Source: a virus
Length of the DNA stretch: 35,153 nt
Reading direction: 5' to 3' (one strand)
IMG/VR virus record: IMGVR_UViG_3300012920_000120
Span: 1-35,153 of that record
Shown: in pieces, positions 1 through 9,700 of the stretch
Layout: every line of letters begins with the position of its first letter
Numbering within the stretch: position 1 is the first letter of the stretch
Notes under the pieces: generated by a model
What the model saw: the letters and a program-made list of their open reading frames with translations, nothing else
Database searches by the model: none
What the model was told of the DNA's origin: nothing
Program-made: the position numbers and the translations under genes

Positions 1-64
1 ATTCTACCAAAGGCTATCCGAATCGTATCATTTGATACACTACTACATTGTTGAGGTGACTATC

Positions 65-565
65 ATGCCAACACCATCAGAAAAAGCACACAAATACGGA
101 AAACTATCTCACGCTGAATATGCCAGTTGGTATGGTCAGCAGATAGGAGTGGTTTCAGGCGACCTCGTTGCTGCTGGTGAGAAGCGCTCAAGAGGTCTTA
201 TTGAAGAGGCTGTTGAGGCTTTACTACCAGTTCTAGTAGAAGTAGAGGAAGAATTAGCGACTCCTGAAGATATAGGCGAGACTGAAGATTTCCCAGCAGA
301 ATTAACTTACGATGCTATGACAGCGAAAGAACTGAAAGCATTATGCAAAGACCGTGGGCTACCTGTCTACGGCACAAAAGCCGAACTCGCTCTACGCTTG
401 AAGCGTGACGATGAAGGTATATCCGAGTCCACGACTGAGACGGAAGCCCCCGCAGAAGCGGCTGCTGAAGTAGAGTCGGACACCCCCGCAGAAGCGGCTG
501 TGACCAATGGTGAGACAAATGACGAAAGTAATAGCGAACAAGAATTTATTGATGAGACGGAATGA
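65..565 (+). CDS. SAP-domain protein of the tail/head module
   Basis: A 166-aa acidic protein. Residues about 83-115 match a SAP fold: a first helix with TAKELKALCKDRGLP, then the turn VYGTKAEL and the second helix ALRLKRD. SAP domains bind nucleic acid in many families and also occur in small proteins near head-tail genes of tailed phages. The tail beyond residue 118 is low-complexity, rich in Glu, Ala and Thr, with a duplicated PAEAA segment, and is probably disordered. The ATG at 65 is chosen because GAGGTGAC ends about five bases upstream. The same frame is open to the window edge, so a longer N-terminus (for example from the ATG at 32) cannot be excluded. It overlaps the next gene by 14 bp. 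The SAP assignment is fairly clear, but the role in the virion is inference. Confidence 0.75.
   Translation: MPTPSEKAHKYGKLSHAEYASWYGQQIGVVSGDLVAAGEKRSRGLIEEAVEALLPVLVEVEEELATPEDIGETEDFPAELTYDAMTAKELKALCKDRGLPVYGTKAELALRLKRDDEGISESTTETEAPAEAAAEVESDTPAEAAVTNGETNDESNSEQEFIDETE
447..500 (+). repeat. Direct repeat, 18 bp, two copies 36 bp apart
   Basis: The 18-mer CCCCCGCAGAAGCGGCTG occurs at 447-464 and again at 483-500. Both copies lie in frame in the acidic tail of the SAP-domain gene and encode PAEAA. It looks like a recent in-frame tandem duplication of a 36-bp unit. Confidence 0.85.
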
Positions 566-893
566 TGAACAGAAACACGAAGTAAGAGTAGACCCCGACG
601 ACCCCGAACTTGTAATGGAAGTTTGGATTAGGGAAGTTTCTTTCTTCGACATTCAACTTGCCGCACAATCAATGTTTGATATCAAAAGCGATGGTCAAAT
701 GTCTCTAAACCTAGAAGGTTACTACAAATACGCATTTACTAACTGGGTAGTGCGAACTAATCCTAACTTATCCAGCGACGAACTACTTAACATAAAGGGT
801 TACATTGGTGAACAAATCTCAGCATTATTACCAAGCCCGAGTGAACTTGGTGAAATGATGTCAGGGGGGTTTACCAACGGCGGGAAAAAATGA
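552..893 (+). CDS. Putative tail assembly chaperone (gpG-like position)
   Basis: A 113-aa soluble protein with no recognised motif. Its position fits a tail assembly chaperone: in many long-tailed phages two small genes sit directly before the tape measure, the second overlapping the first in the -1 frame, exactly as here. It begins with a charged stretch (RRNDEQKHE) and ends in GGKK just before TGA. The ATG at 552 lies inside the end of the SAP gene. There is no strong ribosome binding site, so translation is probably coupled to the upstream gene. Longer starts would run further into the SAP gene and are less likely. Function is assigned from gene order only. Confidence 0.55.
   Translation: MRRNDEQKHEVRVDPDDPELVMEVWIREVSFFDIQLAAQSMFDIKSDGQMSLNLEGYYKYAFTNWVVRTNPNLSSDELLNIKGYIGEQISALLPSPSELGEMMSGGFTNGGKK
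882..893 (+). promoter_or_regulatory. Candidate -1 slippage/coupling site between chaperone genes
   Basis: The zero-frame codons are GGG AAA AAA TGA. A tRNA-Lys on the second AAA, with the stop codon in the A site, could slip back one base onto a perfectly matching AAA (887-889) and continue as ATG ATT GAG in the next gene. The same bases also form an ATGA stop-start overlap, so simple re-initiation is an equally good reading. The canonical X XXY YYZ heptamer is not complete, because the base before the A run in frame is G. Confidence 0.4.
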
Positions 894-1168
894 TTGAGGC
901 ATTCCTCAGTCGTAAAGTCATAAGGACACCTGCCGATTTAGAACTCGCAATCGAGATGAGAGTATATGTTGTGGCAAAGCATTATGGGATATCAATAAAA
1001 GAGGTGCATGAGATGAGTCCACAACAGTTCGCACAATCTTTCGCTTGGGCCATGGTTGGTCGTAAAGAGGAAGAGAAGGCTCAAAAAAGAGCCAACCAGT
1101 CTAGCGGTAGCGGCGATAGAGAGACTGTATCCCTTGATTATGATTTCTTAAACACGGAGGATTTCTAA
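890..1168 (+). CDS. Putative second tail assembly chaperone (gpT-like position)
   Basis: A 92-aa protein with a helical N-terminal part (IEAFLSRKVIRTPADLELAIEMR) and a charged, Lys/Glu-rich middle followed by a Ser/Gly-rich stretch. It lies in the -1 frame relative to the preceding gene and overlaps it by four bases (ATGA). It also shares one base with the tape measure start (TAATG). This arrangement matches the T part of the gpG/gpGT chaperone pair of long-tailed phages, in which T is made as a frameshift fusion and binds the tape measure. No sequence motif proves it. A free protein made by stop-start coupling is the alternative. Confidence 0.55.
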   Translation: MIEAFLSRKVIRTPADLELAIEMRVYVVAKHYGISIKEVHEMSPQQFAQSFAWAMVGRKEEEKAQKRANQSSGSGDRETVSLDYDFLNTEDF

Positions 1169-2481
1169 TGGCAAATTTGGCTGGCCTGACAGTAGCCCTT
1201 GGTGGTTTATCATCAGGAGCAGGTTTTGTCTCAACTATTTTTGGAACATTAGGTAGTGTATTTAGCGGAGCAATAGGAGTAGTAACGAGCGTATTTTCAA
1301 GTGCAATTAGTTTTATCAAAGAGAAATTTAGCGGAGTAAAAGACTTTTTCGACGCTAACATAATGCCTATTTTTCAGGAGTTCTTTGATTTCATATCCCC
1401 AGTAGTTGAGTTGATTGGCACTTTAATAAAGGACTCGCTAGGTTTAGCATTTGAAGGTGTCAAAATATTATGGGAAGCGTTAGTAATAGGCATGGATGTA
1501 TTATGGAATGATATTATTGTTCCTTTATGGAGTTTAATAGGCCCGGTGATAGAAGCAGGTATCGCTGTTATAGGTGTGCTGTGGGATACATTTGTAGGCG
1601 CTATGAAGATTATTTGGGATAATCTAGTAGTTCCTTTGTGGGATTCGGTTGGAACTCCTATGACGATGGGTATTACTGCAATCGGTGCTGTATGGGATAC
1701 TACCATGGGATTGATGGCCTTAGCGTTTAACAATCTTATAGTTCCTATATGGAATTTAGTTGGCCCTGTTATACTTCTAGGTATCAAGGCCATACAAGTT
1801 GCATGGGAAGTATTAGTCGCTGCTATGAAGTTAGTATGGGATTATGCCATAAAACCACTTTGGGATTTCATCGGCCCTCCAATTATTGCTGGTATAACTG
1901 CTATTAGAGACAACTGGGATTTAGTAGTTTCATTCATGAAAGAGTATTGGGATAGAACACTAGGTGGTGCTCTTAGTTTAGTATTTGATGGTTTATTACT
2001 AGCCTTTGACGGAATAAAAATGGCATGGGATGGTATAGTTGGTGCTATAGAGTGGACTTACAATAATATTCTAAAACCTATTTTTAATGCATTCAAGGCT
2101 ATAATCGAAGCAATTTTAGTGCCAATAGAAAAAATCGTAGGCGCTGTAAAGAAAGTGGTTGACAAAGGAAAAGGACTTATCAAGAAAGGTCTAAAGAAAA
2201 TTGGATTTGCAGATGGTGGTATAGCCAGTGGGCCAAAGACAGGATACGATGTCACACTTCACGGCACAGAAGCAATAGTGCCTCTACCTAATGGTCGTTC
2301 TATTCCTGTAGAACTCAATGGTGGTGGAGGTGGAGGTGGTAACACTTTCAACATTACAATCAACGCTGGCGGTATGACGGACAGAACTGACAAGCGTGAG
2401 TTTGCTAGAAAAATAAGCAACGCTATACAACAAGAAATCGCTCGTGCTTCGGGTGGTTCAACAATGAGGTCGGGTAGATGA
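1168..2481 (+). CDS. Tail tape measure protein
   Basis: A 437-aa protein, mostly hydrophobic and helical and rich in Trp. Residues 119-266 hold four 37-residue repeats with the pattern P-[LI]-W-x3-G and a second W-[DE] near the middle of each unit. The C-terminus is characteristic of tape measures: GGIASGPKTGYD, then LHGTEAIVPLPNGRSIPVEL, a Gly run, and a final amphipathic helix ending GGSTMRSGR. Tape measures set tail length and leave the tail during DNA delivery. At roughly 1.5 angstrom per residue this one would give a short tail of about 65 nm if fully helical. A strong GGAGG precedes the ATG, which overlaps the preceding stop (TAATG). Its small size for the family is notable. Confidence 0.88.
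   Translation: MANLAGLTVALGGLSSGAGFVSTIFGTLGSVFSGAIGVVTSVFSSAISFIKEKFSGVKDFFDANIMPIFQEFFDFISPVVELIGTLIKDSLGLAFEGVKILWEALVIGMDVLWNDIIVPLWSLIGPVIEAGIAVIGVLWDTFVGAMKIIWDNLVVPLWDSVGTPMTMGITAIGAVWDTTMGLMALAFNNLIVPIWNLVGPVILLGIKAIQVAWEVLVAAMKLVWDYAIKPLWDFIGPPIIAGITAIRDNWDLVVSFMKEYWDRTLGGALSLVFDGLLLAFDGIKMAWDGIVGAIEWTYNNILKPIFNAFKAIIEAILVPIEKIVGAVKKVVDKGKGLIKKGLKKIGFADGGIASGPKTGYDVTLHGTEAIVPLPNGRSIPVELNGGGGGGGNTFNITINAGGMTDRTDKREFARKISNAIQQEIARASGGSTMRSGR
1522..1965 (+). repeat. Four tandem 111-bp (37-aa) repeats in tape measure gene
   Basis: Codons for the P-[LI]-W motif begin at 1522, 1633, 1744 and 1855, an exact 111-bp period four times. The DNA copies have diverged but the protein pattern (PLWxxxG, GI.AI, W[DE], M/A-rich helix, W or F) persists. 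An earlier PIFQEFFDFI segment (about 1365) and a later PIFNAF segment (about 2080) look like degenerate, out-of-register relatives. Confidence 0.85.
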
Positions 2482-3725
2482 GTGACGGATACGGAACACC
2501 AATACGCCTTCACTTCGACGGTGGTATACTAAGAGATGTAGCGAACTTTGTTGGTTTCGGTGATGACCCTTTTCCTCCTATGGAACTTCAGGCTCTTTCT
2601 ATCGCACTCAGTGTAGAGCGTAAAGTTGGAGGTATGCCTTTACCGCTTATGGGAGGAAAAAGATTAGGTATTGACCTGAATATGGTAAATTCTGCTATAG
2701 TTATTGAGGGAATCTTTACTGATGATGATGTGAATAGAAGGATTACTGTAAGTAGTGGCGCTAATGGTTTTATTGATTTTTCTGTTGAGCAAGTGTATAA
2801 TAATTCAAACGGCTTTTCCATAGCAGATACTTCTCGCTTCGCAAATCTAGTAGGTAGTGAAAGCAAGTTAGTGATAACTCAAAAAGACGGAGATAAAAAA
2901 GAAATAGAATTTACATTAAATGCCACTCCTAGTCATTATACTAATCCCGGTGTATCTAATGTTCAAACAGGCGGTGGTGTCACTCTAATACATATTCATC
3001 CTACTAATTTTCTTACCCACGCTCAAATGGCTCAATCAATACAAACTGCGTTAGGGCCAAGTCATCTAAACTCAACTATCAACGCTACACTCGCTGCTTC
3101 TGATTTTACTAGTTTGGCTAATTCAAAGGTTGTTCTTCAAGAAACAAAAGTGGGTAGAATGAGTGGTGCTGGGTCTATAGTATTCAAAAACGCATCTACA
3201 TACGCTCCAATGCATCAACCCCTTACTGGAGGTAGAGACAGTGCTACTCACAAACCAAAGTCTGCTGGTGATAAAGTGCAGGATTTGTATGGTATTCTAC
3301 ACAACACAAGTAGAGGAACTGCTGCGTTAGTAGCGGGCGCTCTTATCGGTCTTGTTGCTGCCCCTGCTGCTGTGGGAGCAGGTGCTGCTTTAGGTGCAGG
3401 TGCTGCTGGTGGTGCTCTTGCTGGGCTTGGTGGTTTCTTTAATGGTGATTATCCAATTGGTTTACAGATTCCTTATAATTCAATGATAACTGCACCCGAT
3501 GGGAAAAAATACAGTGTTAGAAACTTCTTAATACGCACTGGTATAGAATCAACTAACAATAAAGTTTCAGATGGTAACAACCACGATGCTAACCAAGCAT
3601 TTTCTACATTTGATAACACAACAGGTATTCAAGGCACTATTCAAAAAATGGAAGTAGGTTACAACGCTGGAGAGCAACACTATACTTATCAAATGGTCTT
3701 TGCTCCAATTGATATGATAATTTGA
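2478..3725 (+). CDS. Tail protein with Gly/Ala-rich hydrophobic segment
   Basis: A 415-aa protein directly after the tape measure, the slot usually held by a distal tail or baseplate protein. I do not recognise a family. The N-terminal ~270 residues look like a beta-rich soluble domain. Residues about 280-322 are almost only Ala, Gly, Leu and Val (GALIGLVAAPAAVGAGAALG and on), long enough for one or two membrane-spanning helices or a glycine-zipper hairpin. The final ~90 residues are again soluble and beta-rich, with YPIGLQIPYNSMITAPDGKK. The start overlaps the tape measure stop (ATGA). A hydrophobic segment in a tail-tip protein could help cross the host membrane, but this is inference. Confidence 0.6.
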   Translation: MSDGYGTPIRLHFDGGILRDVANFVGFGDDPFPPMELQALSIALSVERKVGGMPLPLMGGKRLGIDLNMVNSAIVIEGIFTDDDVNRRITVSSGANGFIDFSVEQVYNNSNGFSIADTSRFANLVGSESKLVITQKDGDKKEIEFTLNATPSHYTNPGVSNVQTGGGVTLIHIHPTNFLTHAQMAQSIQTALGPSHLNSTINATLAASDFTSLANSKVVLQETKVGRMSGAGSIVFKNASTYAPMHQPLTGGRDSATHKPKSAGDKVQDLYGILHNTSRGTAALVAGALIGLVAAPAAVGAGAALGAGAAGGALAGLGGFFNGDYPIGLQIPYNSMITAPDGKKYSVRNFLIRTGIESTNNKVSDGNNHDANQAFSTFDNTTGIQGTIQKMEVGYNAGEQHYTYQMVFAPIDMII

Positions 3726-3734
3726 GGTGATAGA

Positions 3735-6700
3735 TTGCCGATTATGTTACAGTCTAATCACGCTTTATTCTTTGATGGAGTTAGCGACAGCGTTATCATT
3801 CCCCAAGGAAGTTTTAGCAAATTGGGAAGAGACTATGACTCGGATAACAAAAGTTCGAGCGATATAGTTGATACGAGTTCTCAAGGTCACATTGGTAAAG
3901 GCGCTATAAGCGATGTCTTTGGTAAAGGACTTGCTATTGAGGCATGGGTTGTTCCCGACTGCGGCGGAGTGATATTAACAAAAGAAGGTCAGTTCAGATT
4001 ATCAATCGGTAGCGTAGATACTCCCGGGCCTGTTGAGTTTGAAGTCAATATAGAATCACCTGCTACTGGGAAAATGAAAGTGTTTGTTAGAACAGCATTA
4101 CCTGAAACAAATAACTTCGATGGTCATGTTTATCCCGTCACCACTTTTGGTGGGTTAGACGATTCATATAATCGCTTTGATGTTAGTAAAGATAAAGCAA
4201 CATCTCTCAGTCTTAATCAAAGACCATTATATCATATTGTTGCTGCTTTAAATAACGACTCAGCAGAAATATATGTTAACGGGGCTTTGATGTCTCAGCA
4301 AAGAATACCCAAAGGTGCACAGGTTCTTGAGAATGATTCTCATGTTTACATTGGTGGTAAAGGTGGTGAATTTAGAGGTGTCATAGAGAGCATACATATT
4401 TCCTCATCTTTCACTGATGAGATGGTAACTCGCAACCCTGCTTTGGTAACTGAAAAAACAATTTCACTATTTAGATTTGAAGAGCCTGTTTCAACCTTTG
4501 ACACCGTATACACCATTAACAGTATTGATTCTACATACAGCGATTCAGGGCTTACTGAGAATGACCTTACTGCTATCACCATACCCACTGCTGATGCTCA
4601 GTCTTTGGCTAATTTGTTGACTGGTAAAACTGTAACAGATTATGTAGATTTTACAGTCTCACCTTATTCTACTGGTAACTATTCAGTCATTGATAGGTTT
4701 ACTACACCCGGCACTACTAACAAAAGAAGCATACCTCATGTGCCGTATAATCTCTTAATTAATCCCGGCTCTATTAATCAAGATACCAAAAAACCAAATG
4801 GAAAACCACCTGAGCGTGTAAGGCTTCATAGAATTAATGTCACAACAGGTGAGATGTTAGTATCGAGTATTCACTTAGACTTTGCCAATTCAACAAATGG
4901 AGATGGATTAAGACCGATACTACACAGCACTCATACTTCTGCTAACGGTGCTAACTCTTTTGTTGTTATAGCATCAGATTATTTGATAGAAAACGGCACA
5001 GGTCGCCCCTATCAACCCCCTCACTTATCCACTCAACTTATTGATAGAACAGGGCAGATGTTGATTGATGAAGGTGATTTTGAGCAACATGCTCTAGTAT
5101 ATTCTAGCAGAATGGCTACTACAGCGAATAGCCCTGATAACCCATTCAAAGTTACTTGGCCCGCAGACATTGACGAACTGTTCCAAGTAGGTCACTCGGG
5201 TAGACATACTCTAAATCATGTTGAAGGGCATCACTATCTTAGAACAATGCCTCGTGCTAATGACGAAGCGCTAGACCAACAAGCGGGTAATTCAGACATT
5301 CTGACTATAATGTATGATGAAACAGCGAAAGGTATAGACAAACTATTTCCTATAAACAGTAAAGTAGATTACTATAGAGAAATTGCTCATTTTGAAGTCA
5401 TTGATGTAGTTAACTCTAGTCCTGTTCATGAAATAGTAACCAATGGTTTGACTGGAGGAAGTAAGAAACTAATATCCATAGGTGGCACAAAAGTCAATGC
5501 AACTCCGTTCAATCCTTTACCGTTTGCTCTCAAAGGCCCAGTTCCTATTGATGTAAATAATGTTGATGCTGATTTAAATAAGTTCCATTTACATCCTTCT
5601 AGTAAAAGTAGAGTGGCCTTACTTAGCGTTCCTACCCTTGCTAGTCGTGGTATCGCACCTTATGTAGAGGTTCATTACAACGCTATAGATTTCTCCGGGG
5701 CATCTATGAATAAAACAACCCCTATGTTGATGGTAGAGAAAACTGTTCCTGCTTCTAATCTACAAGTAGGCGGCGCATATATTGTAGATGATATAGCAAC
5801 TGATGTTGCTGCTGGTAATGCAACACTGTTTGCACCCGGTGGTTATATTGATGTTGGTAAAACAATAAACGGTAATTTGGGTAATGTTGGCTTTAGCCAC
5901 TCTTTAGTTGGTGATAATAGCGAAGGGTTTGAGGCCGATGTAGAGTTAGATGAGAGATTAACCCCTCAAAATTTTACAGCGACTACTACAACAGGTAACA
6001 CTACTCCACAAAATATTCTTGCTTCTCATACAACAAAAGCCGAACACGACTCAGTATTTCATAAACTATTCTTAGAAAGAACTGAAATTGAAAGTGATGT
6101 TAGTAAAACTGTAGAGTTTTCAAGACAGACACCCACCACAGTTCACGGTAGTCCATCGGCAGGTCAATTCGATGTAGGTATAACTTCTTCAGCGTCGTCA
6201 ATACATGAAATGTTTGATATTATTGATAATTTACAAATAGGACACTTACAAGGTATTACTCACCGTTTCTTTATTCAACCTTCAGACCGAAGAAGAACTA
6301 ATCAGTTACAACACATATTCTCAAAACAAGACAGGAACGAAGATGCTAATGCTGCCATAATCTTATTCTTAATGAATAGGTCTAAACTTCGTAGTGTAGA
6401 ACAGATAGAAAACGATGATGGTAGGTTTACTACCATATCAGCCATAGGACTCACAGATGTGGCTGCTACTAGAAGTGTTAATGAGTTAGCATCAGGTAGT
6501 CCTGATTCTCATGTAGTAAAGGAAATAGACCCTAATGCCCCAGTAGTAAGTGTAACTCTTGGTGGCGTGGGTCAAGGAGGTTTTGATACTAAGCCATCTT
6601 TTGACCGCAGCACATTAGCCAACCTACCTTACAGTTCTCGAAGAGGTTTTTCTTGTCTAGCAACTAGAATTAGAGTAGATAGAAACCCAACTAATAACTT

Positions 6701-9700
6701 TCAATTTATCGAGGTAACCCCGTTAAACAACTCTTCTCCTGATTTGAGAAGTTGGGGAACTTACCCATTCCCAAAAGAGGGCCGAATATATTTGAAAAAC
6801 GGCGCTAGTGCAAAGTATTCTAGTAAAACCGGAAGTTGTTTTATATTCACAGATTCTACTTTAGAAACTCGTAATTTTTTACTACCTAATGGTGGAGTAG
6901 TAGCCACTTTTCAAGATTGGGTTGCATCTAGTGGATTAAATGCTGGTGTTGCTAGTCTTACAGGAACTGCTGCTGATGTATTTCCTCTAGGTGAAGTTCT
7001 TATGGGAGATGGTAATTTCTTTGTAGAAAATTTACAAACTGACGGTAGCACTGTAAACGATAGAATGTTCCAATCATTGGATAATGTTTCGCACGATTAT
7101 CAATTAGGAACACAATTTGCATCAACTAGAGCGCTTGTAGAGATACCGTTGTTTAGAGGACAATTTTTCGCTGATAAGACTAAAGGCGTTTATCCTTCTC
7201 CTGATAACTCTTTGAAACTACACATAGACCCAACTATGACTGCACACACATGGAATCCTTCGCCAGTTGGTAGACGATTTCAAGACATCCCTCCTTCTGA
7301 TAGAAGTGCGTTTAATGCTTATGCTAAAAGTGCATTAAGCAATAATAGAACAAACCAAGCATCTATCACACACTTTACTACAACTCCTAATAATTATCGA
7401 ATAACTGTTAGTAATTTAAAAATATTCCCGCCTGTTAAACAAAACACTTTCCTATATCAACACGCTTCCAATGTGACAGCATACAGAAGAGCATTTTTAC
7501 CTTCAGGCGAATGGTGTATCTACGACAACAACCCTGAAGTAGACGGTTTTCTTCGGATTCCAATTGCTACTTCTTTCTATTCAGAAAACTTTGTTAGTGA
7601 AATGAGCGAGGCAATAGGATTACCACTTTTAATTGGTAACTCTATTGAGTCAGAAGTATTAGTTCCTCTAAAGGGCGATGTTCTAAATAAAGCATCGGAA
7701 ATTGAAAACAGGTCTGAGTATTACCACGATGCCGCTAGTGTTAAAACTCAGGGTGGTAATGTAGATTATGGACTCCGACAATATGTTAGCGCTGTTGAAT
7801 TTAAAGCAGGGCCAATGTCTAATCCACATGCCGCTAAGGTAAAATCGGGTAGAGCCAGTGGTGAGATTCTAAGAGTAACGCCTGTATTGGGCGGCGGTTC
7901 TACATATACTGGGTATACTATACTTGTAATGAGTGAAGAAGATGTAGACCTTTTTCCAAATGCATATCCTGAAGATTTGCTAAGTAGCACAAAGACATGG
8001 GATTCGGGTGAGGCGAATCATACTTTAGAAGTGACAGTTGGTGCAACAACTCATATATTTACTTATATCGGTCATACAAATAACATATTTAGTGGAATTA
8101 GCGGGAGTTCTACTGCTGGAACTTCTAGTATAGTGGTTAGAACTAAGGAGATTGGAGGTAGTGCACCTGCTTACTTATCCACCTTGACTGGTGAAACCGC
8201 CCTTCTAACGAAGTTTGGTTTTAATCAGCACTTTGATACTGATAAGGAAAATGTATTATTAAATCAAGCAAACAATCTTGCTAATACGGCAAGACCTGTT
8301 CATTATTCTCACCCTTGGGTTATAGGCGGTATTAGCGGTGGTAATCAAATACTAACTGTTACTTGTTCTAAAACAGAATTATTACAATCTAATACACTCA
8401 ACATGAACATCCAAGACGGGGATTATTTATATGCAGAAAATAATATTACTGCCAGCAACACTGCTGTTGCTTCTATCTTTTTAGGACAGGTAAGTAAGAT
8501 AGAAGAGGGAATGATACAAGACAATCCAAACGCTTCTGCCACCACGAGTAATAGAATTCATTTAGCATCAGCAATCCCGGCGGCTCAATTAACTGAAGTT
8601 AACGCTGCTTTGGCAGACGGCACACGAACTGTGTTCTTAAGAGTGGGCTGCCATGATATAATGAAAAATGATGATACTGCTTGCCTAAACAAATCTTGGA
8701 ATTATCCGTTTGCTCAAGGTGGACTAAGACATGGTGATACAATATGGATGAACATGACATACAACAATCCCCATGCTGTGCAAGGTTTATTCTGTAAGAG
8801 TAGAGGTGTGTTTAACGAAGCATTAGTTTACAAATTTTTCAATGGCGGAAAAGGTGACACTGCTCTTGAACCTAGAGATTCTATACCTGTTGAAAATTTC
8901 CTAATAGGAAATACTTGTTTAGAAACTGCTAACAACTTTGTGCAACATGTAAACAAAACAATTGAAATGAATTATGCTACTCTAGGTATCAGTAACCCAC
9001 CTACTATAGCATACTTAGACCCGTATTTGGCTACTGAAGGCCACGCTCGTGTGTTGTTATACGATGTAGCACATGACCGTGAGTTTATCGCATTCCAAGA
9101 TATACACATGCAGGTTCAAAGTTCCGCTAAGGCTTTAGAGATAGGGTATGAAAAATTTACTACAACTCCTAACTTTGCTGACGGAACTGATGAAGTGGAC
9201 TTAGGTAATTACTCTATTATCTATAACGGTGGCGCACAAAACCCATTCATAACTCAAGTTGATGTTGCTAATGGCTATCCCTCTCAAAACAAGTATATCA
9301 GAAGCACTCAACACTCTAATTTTATGGAGAGTGCTTACGCACACAATATAGCCAATAATATTTCTAACGAATTATTACAACCCGAAAGAGGTAGAGTTAG
9401 TGCTTTGAGTCATTTGGGAAGAGGTAACACAACTCTCAATCAAAGGGGAACGGGATATAGTAACGCAAATGGAGTGGCTACTACTTCTCTTACTGGTCAT
9501 GGCACAGGCTTGACTGTAAATATAGTCACAGTTCAGGGTGAGGTCGTTAGCGCTACTCCTGTGAATTCAGGTATTGAATACCTTAACACTACCAATGCTT
9601 TTGAATCTAAAGTTAGGATAAGTGGTGGTAACAATGACTGTGTGATGGCTGTAAGCACTACACATGCTAACCTGATAAGCACTACTACATCTATAGAACA

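Noticed and set aside
1-54. End of an upstream plus-strand gene
   Set aside because: Two frames end here (stops at 33-35 and 52-54) and a third stays open into the SAP gene; nothing decides which is the real C-terminus.
882-890. Canonical GGGAAAA slippery heptamer
   Set aside because: The bases are present but in the wrong phase: in frame they read GGG AAA AAA, so a lambda-type two-tRNA slip is not possible; only slippage on the AAA run remains.
1374-1793. A 139-aa minus-strand open frame
   Set aside because: It mirrors the tape measure repeats and has no independent support.
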